Positions 24,793 through 34,626 of a DNA stretch of 64,000 bases are shown here, piece by piece (position 1 is the stretch's first letter; each line of letters begins with the position of its first letter). The translations under genes and the position numbers were made by a program. Source of the stretch: Acholeplasma sp. CAG:878 (GTDB lineage Bacteria > Bacillota_I > Bacilli_A > RF39 > UBA660); assembly GCA_000432255.1 (NCBI GenBank), contig HF989914.1:13178-77177 (forward strand), in the 5' to 3' direction. The notes below the pieces were generated by a model. The model worked only from the letters and a program-made list of their open reading frames with translations, did no database searches and had not been told where the DNA came from.

Positions 24793-25602
24793 TTATTTAT
24801 TTTTCATAAAACATTCATAAACGTTATTTAATAACATTGCAACTGTCATAGGACCAACTCCTCCTGGAACTGGTGAATAATTTAAAATTCCATCCTTTTT
24901 TACATCTCCATATAATTTTCCTTGAAATCTTGTTATTCCAACATCAACAATAATAGCATCTTCCTTAACCATATCTTTTGTAATTAAATCCTTAACACCA
25001 GTTGCTGATACTAATATATCAGCATCTTTAGTATATTCTCTTAAGTTTTTGGTATATGAATGACATATTGTAACTGTTGCATTTTCTTGTAAAAATAGTT
25101 GTCCTAATGGTTTACTGACTAAATTACTTCTTCCTATGATTACAACATTACAATCTAATTTAACATTATAATATTTCAATAATTTTATTACTCCTAGGGA
25201 AGTACATGGAACTAAATTATTATTACCCTTAAATAAATTACCCATATTAGTTGTAGTTAATCCATCAACGTCTTTATTAGGACTTATTAGATCAAGTAGC
25301 CTATTTTCATTCAAATAACTTGGCAATGGGAGTTGAATTAGTATACCAGATACACTGTTATCATTATTTAATTCGATTATTTTGTTTGCTAATTCTTCTT
25401 CTTTAACATTATCATACTTTAAATGTTTAAAAGATATTCCTACTTCTTCACAAGCCTTTCTTTTTGAGTTAACATAAACGTTACTTGCTTCATCATTTCC
25501 AACTTGAATTACTACTAATTTGGGATTAATATTATTTTTGATAATATTATCTTTTATATTTTGCTTTATTTCAAGACTCACTTTTTTTCCATCTAAAATC
25601 AA
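24793..25602 (-). CDS. folD: Methylenetetrahydrofolate dehydrogenase/cyclohydrolase FolD
   Basis: Start placed at TTG 25600-25602, seven bases after GGGGAG, giving MILDGKKVSLEIKQNI, which fits the family; the longer ATG-started frame would overlap glyA by 35 bases. About 269 aa. The catalytic region is YVNSKRKACEEVGI (Tyr and Lys), with LIQLPLP, DVDGLT and the NADP motif VIIGRSNLVSKPLGQL, ending PVPGGVGPMTVAMLLNN. Oxidises 5,10-methylene-THF and hydrolyses methenyl-THF in one-carbon metabolism. Directly follows glyA, whose product makes its substrate. Confidence 0.95.
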   Translation of the reverse strand: MILDGKKVSLEIKQNIKDNIIKNNINPKLVVIQVGNDEASNVYVNSKRKACEEVGISFKHLKYDNVKEEELANKIIELNNDNSVSGILIQLPLPSYLNENRLLDLISPNKDVDGLTTTNMGNLFKGNNNLVPCTSLGVIKLLKYYNVKLDCNVVIIGRSNLVSKPLGQLFLQENATVTICHSYTKNLREYTKDADILVSATGVKDLITKDMVKEDAIIVDVGITRFQGKLYGDVKKDGILNYSPVPGGVGPMTVAMLLNNVYECFMKNK

Positions 25603-25606
25603 AATA

Positions 25607-26818
25607 TCACTCCCCAAATTTATATTTTGAAGTAATTTCATAAACTCGTTTAATTAAGTTTTCTCTACTATCACTCTTAGTTAAAGTATCATAAATAATT
25701 AAACCTATATTTTTAAAATCATCTTCTTTCAATCCTCTTGTTGTCATAGCAGGACTACCTATTCTAATACCACTTGTAATAGTCGGTGAGGTCTTATCAT
25801 AAGGGATAGAATTCTTATTTACTGTAATATTTACTTCATCTAATAATTCTTCAGCCTCTTTTCCTGTTAAATTTAATGACGTTACATCGACTAAAATTAA
25901 ATGGTTATCAGTTCCATTAGATACTATTCTTAATCCCTTTTCTTGTAAGGTATCTGATAAAGCTTTAATATTCTTTAATACTTGTTTTTGGTATAAAACA
26001 AATTCTGGTTTTAAAGCTTCGAAAAAACATTGGGCTTTAGCGGCTATAACATGCATTAAAGGTCCACCTTGAATACCTGGAAAAACAGTTTTATTTATTT
26101 TTTTTATTATTTCTTCACTATTGGTTAGAATTAATCCTCCTCTTGGACCTCTTAGGGTTTTATGAGTAGTTGTTGTCACAACATCAGCATAAGGAATTGG
26201 CGATGGATGAAGTTCCGTAGCTACCAATCCTGCTATATGAGCCATATCAACCCAAAAATATGCATCAACTTTTTTAGCAATCTTGCTAATCCTTTCAAAG
26301 TCGATTATTCTTGAATAAGCACTTGCGCCTGCTATAATCATTTTAGGTCGTTCTAATAAAGCTAATCTTTCTAGTTCATCATAATCAATTACTTCTGTTT
26401 CTTTGGAAACATCGTAACTTACAATATTATACTCTAAACCACTAAAGTTAATCCTATGTCCATGGGTCAAATGTCCACCATGACTTAAATTCATTCCCAT
26501 TACTTTATCATTTGGTTCGAGTAACGCTTTATATACTGCCATATTGGCATTACTTCCTGAATGTGGTTGGACATTTGCATAATTACATTTAAACAACTTA
26601 GTTGCATAAGAAATCGCTAAATTTTCAATTGTATCAACATTAACACAACCACCATAATAACGCTTACTAGGGTAACCTTCAGCATATTTATTAGTAAAAA
26701 TACTTCCTTGTAGTTCTAGAATTGCCTTACTTACATAGTTTTCTGATGCGATTAATTCAATATTATCTTGTTGCCTTTTTTTTTCTTTTTCTAATGCTTC
26801 TTTTATTTTTTCATCCAT
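25607..26818 (-). CDS. glyA: Serine hydroxymethyltransferase
   Basis: Start at ATG 26816-26818, five bases after AAAGGTGAT; the in-frame GTG upstream is inside the ribosome site. About 403 aa. The PLP lysine is in [16 protein letters not shown]. Also [29 protein letters not shown] and the PLP-contacting Asp/His in [13 protein letters not shown]. Converts serine and THF to glycine and methylene-THF. Two-gene operon with folD and a clear promoter. Confidence 0.97.
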   Translation of the reverse strand: MDEKIKEALEKEKKRQQDNIELIASENYVSKAILELQGSIFTNKYAEGYPSKRYYGGCVNVDTIENLAISYATKLFKCNYANVQPHSGSNANMAVYKALLEPNDKVMGMNLSHGGHLTHGHRINFSGLEYNIVSYDVSKETEVIDYDELERLALLERPKMIIAGASAYSRIIDFERISKIAKKVDAYFWVDMAHIAGLVATELHPSPIPYADVVTTTTHKTLRGPRGGLILTNSEEIIKKINKTVFPGIQGGPLMHVIAAKAQCFFEALKPEFVLYQKQVLKNIKALSDTLQEKGLRIVSNGTDNHLILVDVTSLNLTGKEAEELLDEVNITVNKNSIPYDKTSPTITSGIRIGSPAMTTRGLKEDDFKNIGLIIYDTLTKSDSRENLIKRVYEITSKYKFGE

Positions 26819-26851
26819 TTTAATCACCTTTCTTGAATACTTATAATCAGA

Positions 26852-26879
26852 ATTATACCACTAATTACCAAATTTTCAA
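26852..26879 (-). promoter_or_regulatory. Sigma-A promoter of glyA-folD
   Basis: TTGAAA (26874-26879), 16-base spacer, TATAAT (26852-26857) with an extended TGG before it. Confidence 0.7.
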
Positions 26880-26915
26880 ATAAAATTGACTACAAAAACA
26901 TAACATAAACTCTTT

Positions 26916-28139
26916 TTATATTAAATCCTTTTTATTATTCAAATATTCTTCTTTTGTAAGACCATACATAACTAAATCTTCTACACCACCATAGTAATAA
27001 AACATTGCCTGCTTTCTAGTTCCTTCATACTTTAATCCAATTTTTTCCATTATTCTTAATGTTCCTTTATTATCTTTCGCACCACATGATTCAATTCTAT
27101 TTAAATCTAGTTCATCAAAAGCAAATTCTAAAATTTTTTTAGATGCCTCTGTAACATAACCTTTACCCCATTCATCTTCCCTTAACCAATAATCAATTCC
27201 AGCAGTTTTGGCTTTTTCATCATGAATATTTAAATATATAGTTCCAAGTATTTTATTGTCTTCTTTTTTTACTATTGTCCATCTATAATAGTCTAAATTG
27301 TCGTAATTAGATTCACTAAAATATTTTCTGTTTTTTTCTAAATCATTACCTAATTTAGTAGTTCCTAAATACCTTCTTAAATTTGGATTTAGTTGAATAT
27401 AGAAAAATTCATCTATATCATCTTTAGTAGTTCTTCTATAAATAAGCCTTTCGCTTTCTAAAAAAATGGTTCCTTTGTGTTTAATTGGAATGTAATCATG
27501 TCCATTTAAATCAATTTTATAGTTTTCAACTAAATTGTGTTCACCAACATATAAAATATCATTATTTTCAATCCTAACAAATGAATCATTAGGCAAAATA
27601 GTTATAGGTACATAATTACTTACCTCAAAAACTTCTTTTAAATAATCTACATTGCTCCAAACTAAATGAGGATATATGTTTATATCTACAAGTCCTAATC
27701 CATCGTATTTTAGCACTCTATCTTCGTAAGTTTCATCTATGTATACTACTTTATTTGATTGATTAATTGCCCCAGCACTAACACCTATTACTATTTTTTT
27801 GTTTTTAATTTTATTTATTAAAGAATATTCTTTAATAAAATTCATTTGTAATATAGGACTACCACCCATTAAAAATACTATATCTGCTTCATCAATTAAA
27901 GTTTTAGCTTCTAAATTCTTTTTCCTATTATCGATTAAATTTGAAGAATTAAAAGTAATTCCTATTTTTTTAAAATTTTCTATAAAATTGTTAAATTTTA
28001 AATCATTTTTTTCATAAGCATCTGCTACAGATGATATGAATACAATCTTTGAATTGTTTTTAATATCCTTCTTTAAATATTTTCCTTGATTTTCATTAAA
28101 TCCATCATTAGATATTGCACTAAATAAATAATTAATCAT
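26916..28139 (-). CDS. Fusion of S51-type peptidase and GNAT acetyltransferase
   Basis: 407 aa. Residues 1-215 are a peptidase-E/cyanophycinase-like fold: the strand DIVFLMGGSPILQ, the nucleophile Ser in IVIGVSAGAINQ and the later region INIYPHLVW. Residues 225-400 are a RimJ/RimL-type N-acetyltransferase: LESERLIYRRTTKDDIDEFF, DEWGKGYVTEASKK (acetyl-CoA loop) and NRIESCGAKDNKGTLRIMEK. GGAGGT precedes the ATG. The frame is continuous, so this looks like a real fusion; both domains also occur as separate proteins. Substrates unknown; small-molecule or peptide modification is the general expectation. Confidence 0.85.
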   Translation of the reverse strand: MINYLFSAISNDGFNENQGKYLKKDIKNNSKIVFISSVADAYEKNDLKFNNFIENFKKIGITFNSSNLIDNRKKNLEAKTLIDEADIVFLMGGSPILQMNFIKEYSLINKIKNKKIVIGVSAGAINQSNKVVYIDETYEDRVLKYDGLGLVDINIYPHLVWSNVDYLKEVFEVSNYVPITILPNDSFVRIENNDILYVGEHNLVENYKIDLNGHDYIPIKHKGTIFLESERLIYRRTTKDDIDEFFYIQLNPNLRRYLGTTKLGNDLEKNRKYFSESNYDNLDYYRWTIVKKEDNKILGTIYLNIHDEKAKTAGIDYWLREDEWGKGYVTEASKKILEFAFDELDLNRIESCGAKDNKGTLRIMEKIGLKYEGTRKQAMFYYYGGVEDLVMYGLTKEEYLNNKKDLI

Positions 28140-28173
28140 AATAATACCTCCAGTTTAATTATATCAAAAATAA

Positions 28174-28203
28174 AGAAAAAAACAACTATTCAGCTGTTTT
28201 AAT
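28174..28203 (-). terminator. Terminator after yceD-rpmF
   Basis: AAAACAGCT and AGTTGTTTT arms around GAAT followed by T residues; the hairpin includes the rpmF stop codon. Confidence 0.75.
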
Positions 28204-28365
28204 TACTTCTTTATTCTTGTAAGTTCCACATTTTGGACATACTCTGTGTGGTTTTTTAACTTCTCCACATTTTGGACATGTAGTAGTTGTATTTTCACTT
28301 ATTTTGTAGTGAGTACGACGTTTACGTCCACGAGTCTTACTAACTTTTCTAAATGGTACTGCCAT
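28186..28365 (-). CDS. rpmF: 50S ribosomal protein L32
   Basis: 59 aa: starts [20 protein letters not shown], with a four-Cys zinc knuckle (CPKC at about 30-33 and 43-46). Ribosome site GAGGTG. It follows yceD by 15 bases, the standard yceD-rpmF pair. Structural protein of the large subunit. The zinc-binding form (C+) would need zinc. Confidence 0.97.
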   Translation of the reverse strand: MAVPFRKVSKTRGRKRRTHYKISENTTTTCPKCGEVKKPHRVCPKCGTYKNKEVIKTAE

Positions 28366-28380
28366 TTATAACACCTCTTT

Positions 28381-28845
28381 CTATAATAATTCTTTAAGTT
28401 TTTCTAATTCTGGATTAACTCTTTTTTCTTCTTCAGTAATAAGTTTCCATCCATCACCACTTGTTTTAGTAGCTTTCTTTCCACTTACAACCTTCAAAGG
28501 AACTTCCATTAATATATTTTCCCATATAATTGGAAAAATATCAAGTGTATTTGTTAAATTTTGACCAATTTCTTGTAAAATTTCCTCTAAATCACCTTCA
28601 ACATGAGTATTCAATGGAACACTTACTGGTTCTAGAGTTAAGGAACAAGGTAATATAAATTCTCCTTTAATATCTATAGATATGTAATATCTTCCATAAT
28701 TATAACTAATATTTCCTTTAATATTAACGTCATCTAAACTAATGATATCTGTATTTTTAAGTTCATCAGTTTTAAATGAATAATTAAAATCAATTGGAAG
28801 AGACTCTAAAACACCACTTCTAAGTTTTGTAATATCAATAATCAT
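28381..28845 (-). CDS. YceD/DUF177 family protein
   Basis: 154 aa. Recognised by position before rpmF and by the family pattern: NISYNYGRYYISIDIKGEF, LPCSLTLEPVSVPL and the late acidic region (FPIIWENILMEVPLKVVS). Known for the family: needed for 23S rRNA accumulation in plants and some bacteria, probably by binding rRNA. AGGTGATT lies before the ATG. Its promoter is back to back with that of tmcAL. Confidence 0.85.
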   Translation of the reverse strand: MIIDITKLRSGVLESLPIDFNYSFKTDELKNTDIISLDDVNIKGNISYNYGRYYISIDIKGEFILPCSLTLEPVSVPLNTHVEGDLEEILQEIGQNLTNTLDIFPIIWENILMEVPLKVVSGKKATKTSGDGWKLITEEEKRVNPELEKLKELL

Positions 28846-28860
28846 CTAATCACCTAGAAC

Positions 28861-28889
28861 ATTATACATTAAAATCTTTGAAAAGTAAA
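28861..28889 (-). promoter_or_regulatory. Promoter of yceD-rpmF
   Basis: TTTACT (28884-28889), 17-base spacer, TATAAT (28861-28866). The -35 abuts that of the divergent tmcAL promoter. Confidence 0.65.
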
Positions 28890-28905
28890 CAATTAATGAT
28901 ATAAT
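28878..28905 (+). promoter_or_regulatory. Promoter of tmcAL
   Basis: TTGAAA (28878-28883), 16-base spacer, TATAAT (28900-28905) with extended TGA. Face to back with the yceD promoter, so both polymerases compete for the same DNA. Confidence 0.7.
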
Positions 28906-28920
28906 TAAGTTGGTGAGTTT

Positions 28921-29982
28921 ATGGTAGGAATTATAGCAGAATATAATCCATTTCACAATGGACATTTAAAACAAATAAATATGGTAAAAGAAATGTTCCC
29001 AAATGATATTATTACTATAGTCTTAGCAGGTAATTTTTTAAATAGAGGCGATGTTAGTGTTATAGACAAATGGGATAAAACTAAACTAGCACTAGAATAC
29101 GGCGTTGATATAGTTGTAGAATTACCTTTTGTTTTTGCTACTCAAGCTTCAGATTATTATGCTTATGGGGGAGTCAAAACATTAAATTTATTAAAAGCTG
29201 ATTATTTAGTTTTTGGAAGTGAATCAAATGATTTAAATAACCTAATTAAAATAGCAAATACTAATATAAATAATGAAGAATTAAAAAATAATATAAAAAA
29301 AGGATACAATTATCCTAAAAGTATTGCCTGTTCTATTAATTCTAATATTGATAGTCCAAATGATTTATTAGGAATAAGTTATATAAAAGCAATTAATAAA
29401 ATAAATAGCAATATAAAACCTATAACAATTAAAAGAACAAATAACTACCATAGTTTAGATATTAATAGTAATATAATTAGTGCATCAGCGATTAGAAATT
29501 TAGTAAAAAATAACAAAAATATTGATAAATATGTTCCAAGTAAAACTTTAAAATATATTAAAAATAGAAGTTTAAATGATTATTTCTACATTTTAAAATA
29601 TAAAATCATGAATGAAGATATATCTAAATATGTAGACATTAAAATAAATAATAAACTTAAAAAAGTAATAAATGATTGTAATAATATAGATGAATTGATT
29701 AGTAAAGTTAAAACTAAAAACTATAGTTATAATTATATAAAAAGAAGTTTGGTTCATATTTTATGTGAATTTGAAACTAAACATTATGATGTTTCTTATG
29801 TAAGGGTATTAGGATTTAATAATAAAGGTCAAGAATACTTAAAAAGTATTAAAAAAGATGTCAAATTAATTACAAATTATTGTAACATACTAGAATATGA
29901 ATTGAAAGTTAGCAACATATATAATATGTTTGACAAAGAATACATCAATAAAGAGTTAAATAAACCAATAAAACTGGATTAA
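28921..29982 (+). CDS. tmcAL: tRNA(Met) cytidine acetate ligase TmcAL
   Basis: 353 aa. VGIIAEYNPFHNGHLKQI is the nucleotidyltransferase-type HxGH motif at the N-terminus, followed by VLAGNFLNRGDVSVIDKW and the later SASAIRN motif. Known role: makes N4-acetylcytidine at the wobble position of elongator tRNA-Met using acetate and ATP. One of the few plus-strand genes; converges on miaA, with a shared hairpin at the end. Slightly shorter than the Bacillus protein (about 415 aa), mainly at the C-terminus. Confidence 0.93.
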   Translation: MVGIIAEYNPFHNGHLKQINMVKEMFPNDIITIVLAGNFLNRGDVSVIDKWDKTKLALEYGVDIVVELPFVFATQASDYYAYGGVKTLNLLKADYLVFGSESNDLNNLIKIANTNINNEELKNNIKKGYNYPKSIACSINSNIDSPNDLLGISYIKAINKINSNIKPITIKRTNNYHSLDINSNIISASAIRNLVKNNKNIDKYVPSKTLKYIKNRSLNDYFYILKYKIMNEDISKYVDIKINNKLKKVINDCNNIDELISKVKTKNYSYNYIKRSLVHILCEFETKHYDVSYVRVLGFNNKGQEYLKSIKKDVKLITNYCNILEYELKVSNIYNMFDKEYINKELNKPIKLD

Positions 29983-29994
29983 ACCAGTTTTTTT
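29971..29994 (+). terminator. Shared terminator of tmcAL and miaA
   Basis: AAACTGG and CCAGTTT arms around ATTAAA with a T run after it. The hairpin contains both stop codons and could act in either direction. Confidence 0.7.
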
Positions 29995-30860
29995 ATGTAT
30001 TCATATACTTCATCAATTGTTTTATTAAAGTCATTAAAATTAACATTAAACCATGTAACATTCATTTGATTATTAAACCAAGTGTATTGCCTTTTAGCAT
30101 ATTTTCTACTATTTTGTTTAATTTTTTCTAAACAAACATCTAGTGTTTCTTTATTTTCAAAATATGGGAATAATTCTTTATAAGCTATTGGTGTTGTGAC
30201 GGCTTTTGTTCTAATATTGCTATCATATATTTGTTTTGCTTCTTCTAAAAGACCTTCAGTAACCATAACATCTACCCTTTTATTAATTCTATCATATAAA
30301 ATACTTCTATCTGTAGTTAAGCCAATAAAAATAGAATCATAAATCAATTTGTCTGTTTTTTCTTTTTGACTAAAAGGTAAATTAGTTGAAACACAATAAT
30401 TTAATGCTCTAATCAATCTTTTTCGATTATTAATATGAATTTTATTATTTTTATCATATTTTAATAACTCATTATATATTTCCTCGTTAGTTAATGTCTC
30501 ATAATTGTTGACTATTTTTTCATCACTAAATTTATAATCATATAAAGCCGCTTTAATATATAATCCTGTCCCACCTACTAAAATAGGTGTTTTATTTCTA
30601 CTTAATATTTCATCAATTTTACATCTAGCATCTTTTTGATAATCATAAGCAGTATAGTTTTCAGTTAATTCTTTAATATCAAATAAATGATGAGCAATAC
30701 CTTGCTTTTCTTCTTCTGTTACTTTAGCTGTTCCTATATTTAAATTTTTATAAACTTGAGTACTATCAGCATTTATAATCTCACCATTTAATTTTTTAGC
30801 TAATTCTACACTTAGTTTTGTTTTACCTACTGCTGTTGGACCTAGTATTACTATAACCAT
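29979..30860 (-). CDS. miaA: tRNA dimethylallyltransferase MiaA
   Basis: 293 aa. The P-loop is VILGPTAVGKTKLSVELAK, followed by INADSTQVYKNLNIGTAK, PILVGGTGLYIKA and the C-terminal KRQYTWFNNQ motif. Transfers dimethylallyl to A37 of tRNAs reading UNN codons. Overlaps the upstream 199-aa gene by 10 bases and meets tmcAL tail to tail. Confidence 0.96.
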   Translation of the reverse strand: MVIVILGPTAVGKTKLSVELAKKLNGEIINADSTQVYKNLNIGTAKVTEEEKQGIAHHLFDIKELTENYTAYDYQKDARCKIDEILSRNKTPILVGGTGLYIKAALYDYKFSDEKIVNNYETLTNEEIYNELLKYDKNNKIHINNRKRLIRALNYCVSTNLPFSQKEKTDKLIYDSIFIGLTTDRSILYDRINKRVDVMVTEGLLEEAKQIYDSNIRTKAVTTPIAYKELFPYFENKETLDVCLEKIKQNSRKYAKRQYTWFNNQMNVTWFNVNFNDFNKTIDEVYEYIKKLV

Positions 30861-31450
30861 GATTTTACCTCGTTATAAATTGCTTCTTTAGCCAAATCAA
30901 TGAAAACTTCAACTTCTTTTATACCAAACATATAAGTTTGACCTTTCTTTGAATCTTTAATAATTCTTTCCATTTCATCTACAACTATGTTTAATTTATC
31001 CATAGGTATTTCTTCTATAATGTTATTAATCTTAGGAATTTCGTTGGAAAAAATATCTAAACTCAAATTATAATCACGAATCAATTCGATATTTAAGTTA
31101 CTATAATCAGCATATAAATAATTTGTTAACTCTTCTTCTTGTAGCTTGTTTTTTAAAGGATTTTCAACATACCTTGGTAAAAAAAACTTGAACCATAAAT
31201 AATCAGTATATAAATGAATATAATAACCTAAAACAAAATCGTCGCTTAAATAATTAGAATACTTATTTAAAAACAATTTTAAATCTGGTATGTCATCATT
31301 TTTTTCTTGAAAATGAGTTTCCATTTTATGAACTCCAATATATTTTGCTATGTCAGGAGCGATACTTCCAATTAATAACTCTAAACTTTTTTTATTTGTT
31401 TTTTTTAAATATTCATTTGCTACACATAAATGTATTACTGCACTTGCCAC
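30851..31450 (-). CDS. Zinc-dependent phospholipase C-like protein
   Basis: 199 aa. His and Asp residues at family positions: MASAVIHLCVANEYLKK, LLIGSIAPDIAKYIG, METHFQEK and FVLGYYIHLYTDYLWF fit the Zn-dependent PLC/S1-P1-like helical fold. No signal peptide, so probably cytosolic, unlike secreted phospholipases. Its partner and substrate are unknown. It ends within the miaA start. Confidence 0.65.
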   Translation of the reverse strand: MASAVIHLCVANEYLKKTNKKSLELLIGSIAPDIAKYIGVHKMETHFQEKNDDIPDLKLFLNKYSNYLSDDFVLGYYIHLYTDYLWFKFFLPRYVENPLKNKLQEEELTNYLYADYSNLNIELIRDYNLSLDIFSNEIPKINNIIEEIPMDKLNIVVDEMERIIKDSKKGQTYMFGIKEVEVFIDLAKEAIYNEVKSWL

Positions 31451-31469
31451 TTTATCACCTAAATATATT

Positions 31470-32540
31470 TTATAACAAATTTATTTTATCTTCAATTGTT
31501 TTTTTATTTTCTTTTAATCTTTCTATATTAGGACTTATTTCAATCGCTTTATTAACGCAATCTAGTGCTTTAGCATAATTACTTAAATTAAAATAAGCTA
31601 TACTTAATAAATCATAAATTGTATGGTCATAACAGAATGGTTCATTAATGTATGTTTTGTTGTGTTTTTTAATTTTTAAAGCATCATAACTATATTTTAT
31701 TAATAGTTCCCATTCTTCTAAATTGTAGTTTAAAAACATCATTTCTACATATGGTTCTCGTAAGTAAGGTGCTTCTTTTATAGCTTTTTCTAACCACATT
31801 CTCGCCTCTTCAAATCTATTTAAGTTTTGATAACATCTTGCAATATATTGCATAGATGCACATCTCTCATCCTTCCAAGTAGATGTTTTTAAGTTTAAAT
31901 GTTTAATTAATGTATCAATACTTTCATTGTATTTTTTATGATACATATACTCTCTACCTAAATAATGCATATTTCTATCATCTTCTGGTTCTTCCCTAAT
32001 TGACAATTCTAACAATTCTAAATAATTACTTCTTGATTTAGTTTCATCCGGATAATGATTAATTATTATATTATCAGTTGTTTTTATAACCTCTTCTTCA
32101 CCTACTAAAACTTCATGAACAGGATGTTTCCAAGTATATCCTTTTCTTTTATGTATTTTATCAGCGTAAAAACTAACAACTGGTTTATTATCTATTAATT
32201 TCCAATTATAGATGTACCTTATTCTTGTTGTTTTGTCACTAAATAATTTAATTAATTCATCTCTAAATCCAGGAGATATTACTTCATCTAAATCTACACA
32301 AACACATATATCATAATAATCAGGTACCATTTCTAATGATTTATTTCTTGCTATATCAAATCTAAATGGTTCTATAATTTCTTGTTTTACAAAAGCGCCT
32401 CTCTTTTTTAATTTATCTATTGTATCATCAGTTGAACCAGTATCTAATATAAAAACATCATCAGCTTCACTAACACTATCCATAAATCTATCAACAAATT
32501 TACTTTCATTTTTACATATAGCATAAACTGCTACTTTCAT
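31470..32540 (-). CDS. GT2 glycosyltransferase fused to TPR repeats
   Basis: Start at ATG 32538-32540 after GGGTGAT. About 356 aa. The N-terminal GT-A domain has VYAICKNESKFVDRFM, the donor-site FILDTGSTDDT and the metal-binding DxD-like CVDLDEV. The second half (from about 195) has TPR-like repeats (DRNMHYLGREYMYHKKYN, DERCASMQYIARCYQNLNRF, KALDCVNKAIEISPN). This architecture is known in peptide or protein glycosylation, including bacteriocin S-glycosyltransferases; the acceptor here is unknown. Confidence 0.85.
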   Translation of the reverse strand: MKVAVYAICKNESKFVDRFMDSVSEADDVFILDTGSTDDTIDKLKKRGAFVKQEIIEPFRFDIARNKSLEMVPDYYDICVCVDLDEVISPGFRDELIKLFSDKTTRIRYIYNWKLIDNKPVVSFYADKIHKRKGYTWKHPVHEVLVGEEEVIKTTDNIIINHYPDETKSRSNYLELLELSIREEPEDDRNMHYLGREYMYHKKYNESIDTLIKHLNLKTSTWKDERCASMQYIARCYQNLNRFEEARMWLEKAIKEAPYLREPYVEMMFLNYNLEEWELLIKYSYDALKIKKHNKTYINEPFCYDHTIYDLLSIAYFNLSNYAKALDCVNKAIEISPNIERLKENKKTIEDKINLL

Positions 32541-32563
32541 AAAATCACCCAAAATATTATATG

Positions 32564-32593
32564 AAAAAAATAGATAGCGTTTACTATCTATTA
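32564..32593 (-). terminator. Terminator after the ruvA-ruvB-queA operon
   Basis: AATAGATAG and CTATCTATT arms around TAAACG followed by T residues on the minus strand, ending at the queA stop. Confidence 0.8.
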
Positions 32594-33607
32594 TTATTTT
32601 ATAAACATACTATCACCAAACGAAAAGAAACGATACTTTTCTTCTACTGCTATTTTGTAAGCATTCATAATATTTTCTTTTCCTGCTAGTGCACTTACTA
32701 ACATCATTAAAGTTGATTTAGGAAGATGAAAATTTGTTATTAAAGCATCAATTGCTTTAAATTCATACCCTGGATATATAAATATATCTGTCCAACCACT
32801 ACATTCGATAAACTTTCCATATAAATTTTTAATCGTTTCTAATGTTCTTGTTGATGTTGTTCCAACACTTATAATTCTTCCTTTAGCATTATTTAATATA
32901 TCAGCAGTATCACTACTCATTTGATAAAATTCTTGATGCATATGATGAGATTTAACATCTTCTACATTAACTGGCCTAAATGTTCCAAGACCAACGTGTA
33001 AAGTAATAGGAACTATTTTAACGCCTTTTTCTTTTATTTTTTCTAATAATTCTTCTGTAAAATGTAATCCTGCTGTTGGAGCGGCCGCACTTCCACTGTT
33101 TTTAGCATAAACTGTTTGATATCGATTTTTAGATTCTAATTGTTCATGAATATATGGAGGTAGTGGCATAGTACCTAATTTATCTAAAATTTCATATAAA
33201 ATACCTTCATTTTTTAATTCAAAAATTCTAATACCTTCCTCTTTAACTTCGACGCATTTCATTTTAAGTAAATCGCCAAAATTAACAACAGTTCCTACCT
33301 TAATTCTTTTAGCTGGTTTAGTTAAACATTCCCACTTATTATTAGATATTTCTTTTAGTAATAATACTTCTATTAAAGCTTTTGTTTCTTCTTTTTCACC
33401 ATATAATCTTGCGGGAATTACTTTAGTATCATTTACTACTAAAATATCATCTTCATTTAAATAATTAATTATATTTTTAAATACCTCATGTTTAATGCTT
33501 CCAGTTTTTTTATCTAGTACCAAAAGTCTTGATTCATCCCTTTTTTCTAGTGGTGTTTGGGCAATTAACTCTAAAGGTAATTCATAATCAAATTCACTTG
33601 TTTTCAT
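32594..33607 (-). CDS. queA: S-adenosylmethionine:tRNA ribosyltransferase-isomerase QueA
   Basis: 337 aa: [23 protein letters not shown] at the start, [13 protein letters not shown], the substrate region [17 protein letters not shown], and [12 protein letters not shown]. Adds the cyclopentene ring precursor to preQ1 in tRNA during queuosine synthesis. Its ATG overlaps the ruvB stop. The ruvA-ruvB-queA order is common in Firmicutes. Confidence 0.97.
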   Translation of the reverse strand: MKTSEFDYELPLELIAQTPLEKRDESRLLVLDKKTGSIKHEVFKNIINYLNEDDILVVNDTKVIPARLYGEKEETKALIEVLLLKEISNNKWECLTKPAKRIKVGTVVNFGDLLKMKCVEVKEEGIRIFELKNEGILYEILDKLGTMPLPPYIHEQLESKNRYQTVYAKNSGSAAAPTAGLHFTEELLEKIKEKGVKIVPITLHVGLGTFRPVNVEDVKSHHMHQEFYQMSSDTADILNNAKGRIISVGTTSTRTLETIKNLYGKFIECSGWTDIFIYPGYEFKAIDALITNFHLPKSTLMMLVSALAGKENIMNAYKIAVEEKYRFFSFGDSMFIK

Positions 33608-34617
33608 TATTCTATCTCCAATTTTTCTTGATGTTCTATTTTTAAGTGGTCATAGGCTTTTGGCGTTACTACTCTACCTCGCGCTGTTCGTTTTAAAAAT
33701 CCGTGTTGTAATAGATAAGGTTCGTAAACATCTTCTATAGTAGATGCTTCTTCACCTATTGAAGATGCGATTGCATCGATTCCAACTGGACCACCATTAA
33801 ATTTTTCTATTATCGCTTTTAATAAATTGTAATCAGTTTCATCTAATCCACTACTATCTACTTTTAATTTATCTAAAGCTAGTCTTGTTATTTCACTATC
33901 AATTATTGGTTTATTCATAACCAATCCAAAATCTCTAACTCGTTTAAATAATCTGTTTGCTATTCTTGGTGTTCCTCTGCTTCTTCTTGCTAATTCTAAA
34001 GCTGCATCTTCTTCGATTGGACTATTTAAAACTCTACTTGTTCTTTTAATTATCTCTTTTAGCTCATCCTCAGTATAATAATTTAATTTTGAGATAATTC
34101 CAAATCTATCTCTTAGTGGACTTGTTAAGTCACCAGTTCTTGTTGTTGCTCCAACTAAAGTAAATGGTGGGAGGTCTATTTTAATGCTTCTACTACTTGC
34201 ATCATTTCCTATAACGATATCTAAAGTAAAATCTTCCATAGCTGAATATAAAATTTCTTCAATATATCTTGGAATACGATGAATTTCATCTATAAATAAT
34301 ACATCACCAGGTTCTAGTGTTGATAAAATAGCAGCCAAATCTCCTGTTTTTTCTATAGCTGGACCACTACTTGTTTTTATATTTCTTCCTAATTCATTTG
34401 CTATAATATACGCTAGTGTTGTTTTACCTAATCCTGGTGGACCATAAAGTAATACATGATCTAATGGTTCTTCACGAATTTTTGCAGCTTTTATAAAAAC
34501 TTTTAAGTTTTCTTTGATTTCACTTTGACCAATGTATTCTTCAATACTATCAGGTCTAATCGTTTTTTCAAATGAATCTTCAAGAAGAGTGTTCTCAGTT
34601 ACAACTCTATCATCCAT
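33607..34617 (-). CDS. ruvB: Holliday junction branch migration ATPase RuvB
   Basis: 336 aa: [18 protein letters not shown], Walker [15 protein letters not shown], Walker [12 protein letters not shown], sensor [17 protein letters not shown] with the arginine finger, and the C-terminal winged helix ending [17 protein letters not shown]. The ring motor of branch migration, recruited by RuvA. Nine bases downstream of ruvA. Confidence 0.98.
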   Translation of the reverse strand: MDDRVVTENTLLEDSFEKTIRPDSIEEYIGQSEIKENLKVFIKAAKIREEPLDHVLLYGPPGLGKTTLAYIIANELGRNIKTSSGPAIEKTGDLAAILSTLEPGDVLFIDEIHRIPRYIEEILYSAMEDFTLDIVIGNDASSRSIKIDLPPFTLVGATTRTGDLTSPLRDRFGIISKLNYYTEDELKEIIKRTSRVLNSPIEEDAALELARRSRGTPRIANRLFKRVRDFGLVMNKPIIDSEITRLALDKLKVDSSGLDETDYNLLKAIIEKFNGGPVGIDAIASSIGEEASTIEDVYEPYLLQHGFLKRTARGRVVTPKAYDHLKIEHQEKLEIE

Positions 34618-34626
34618 AAAATCCTC

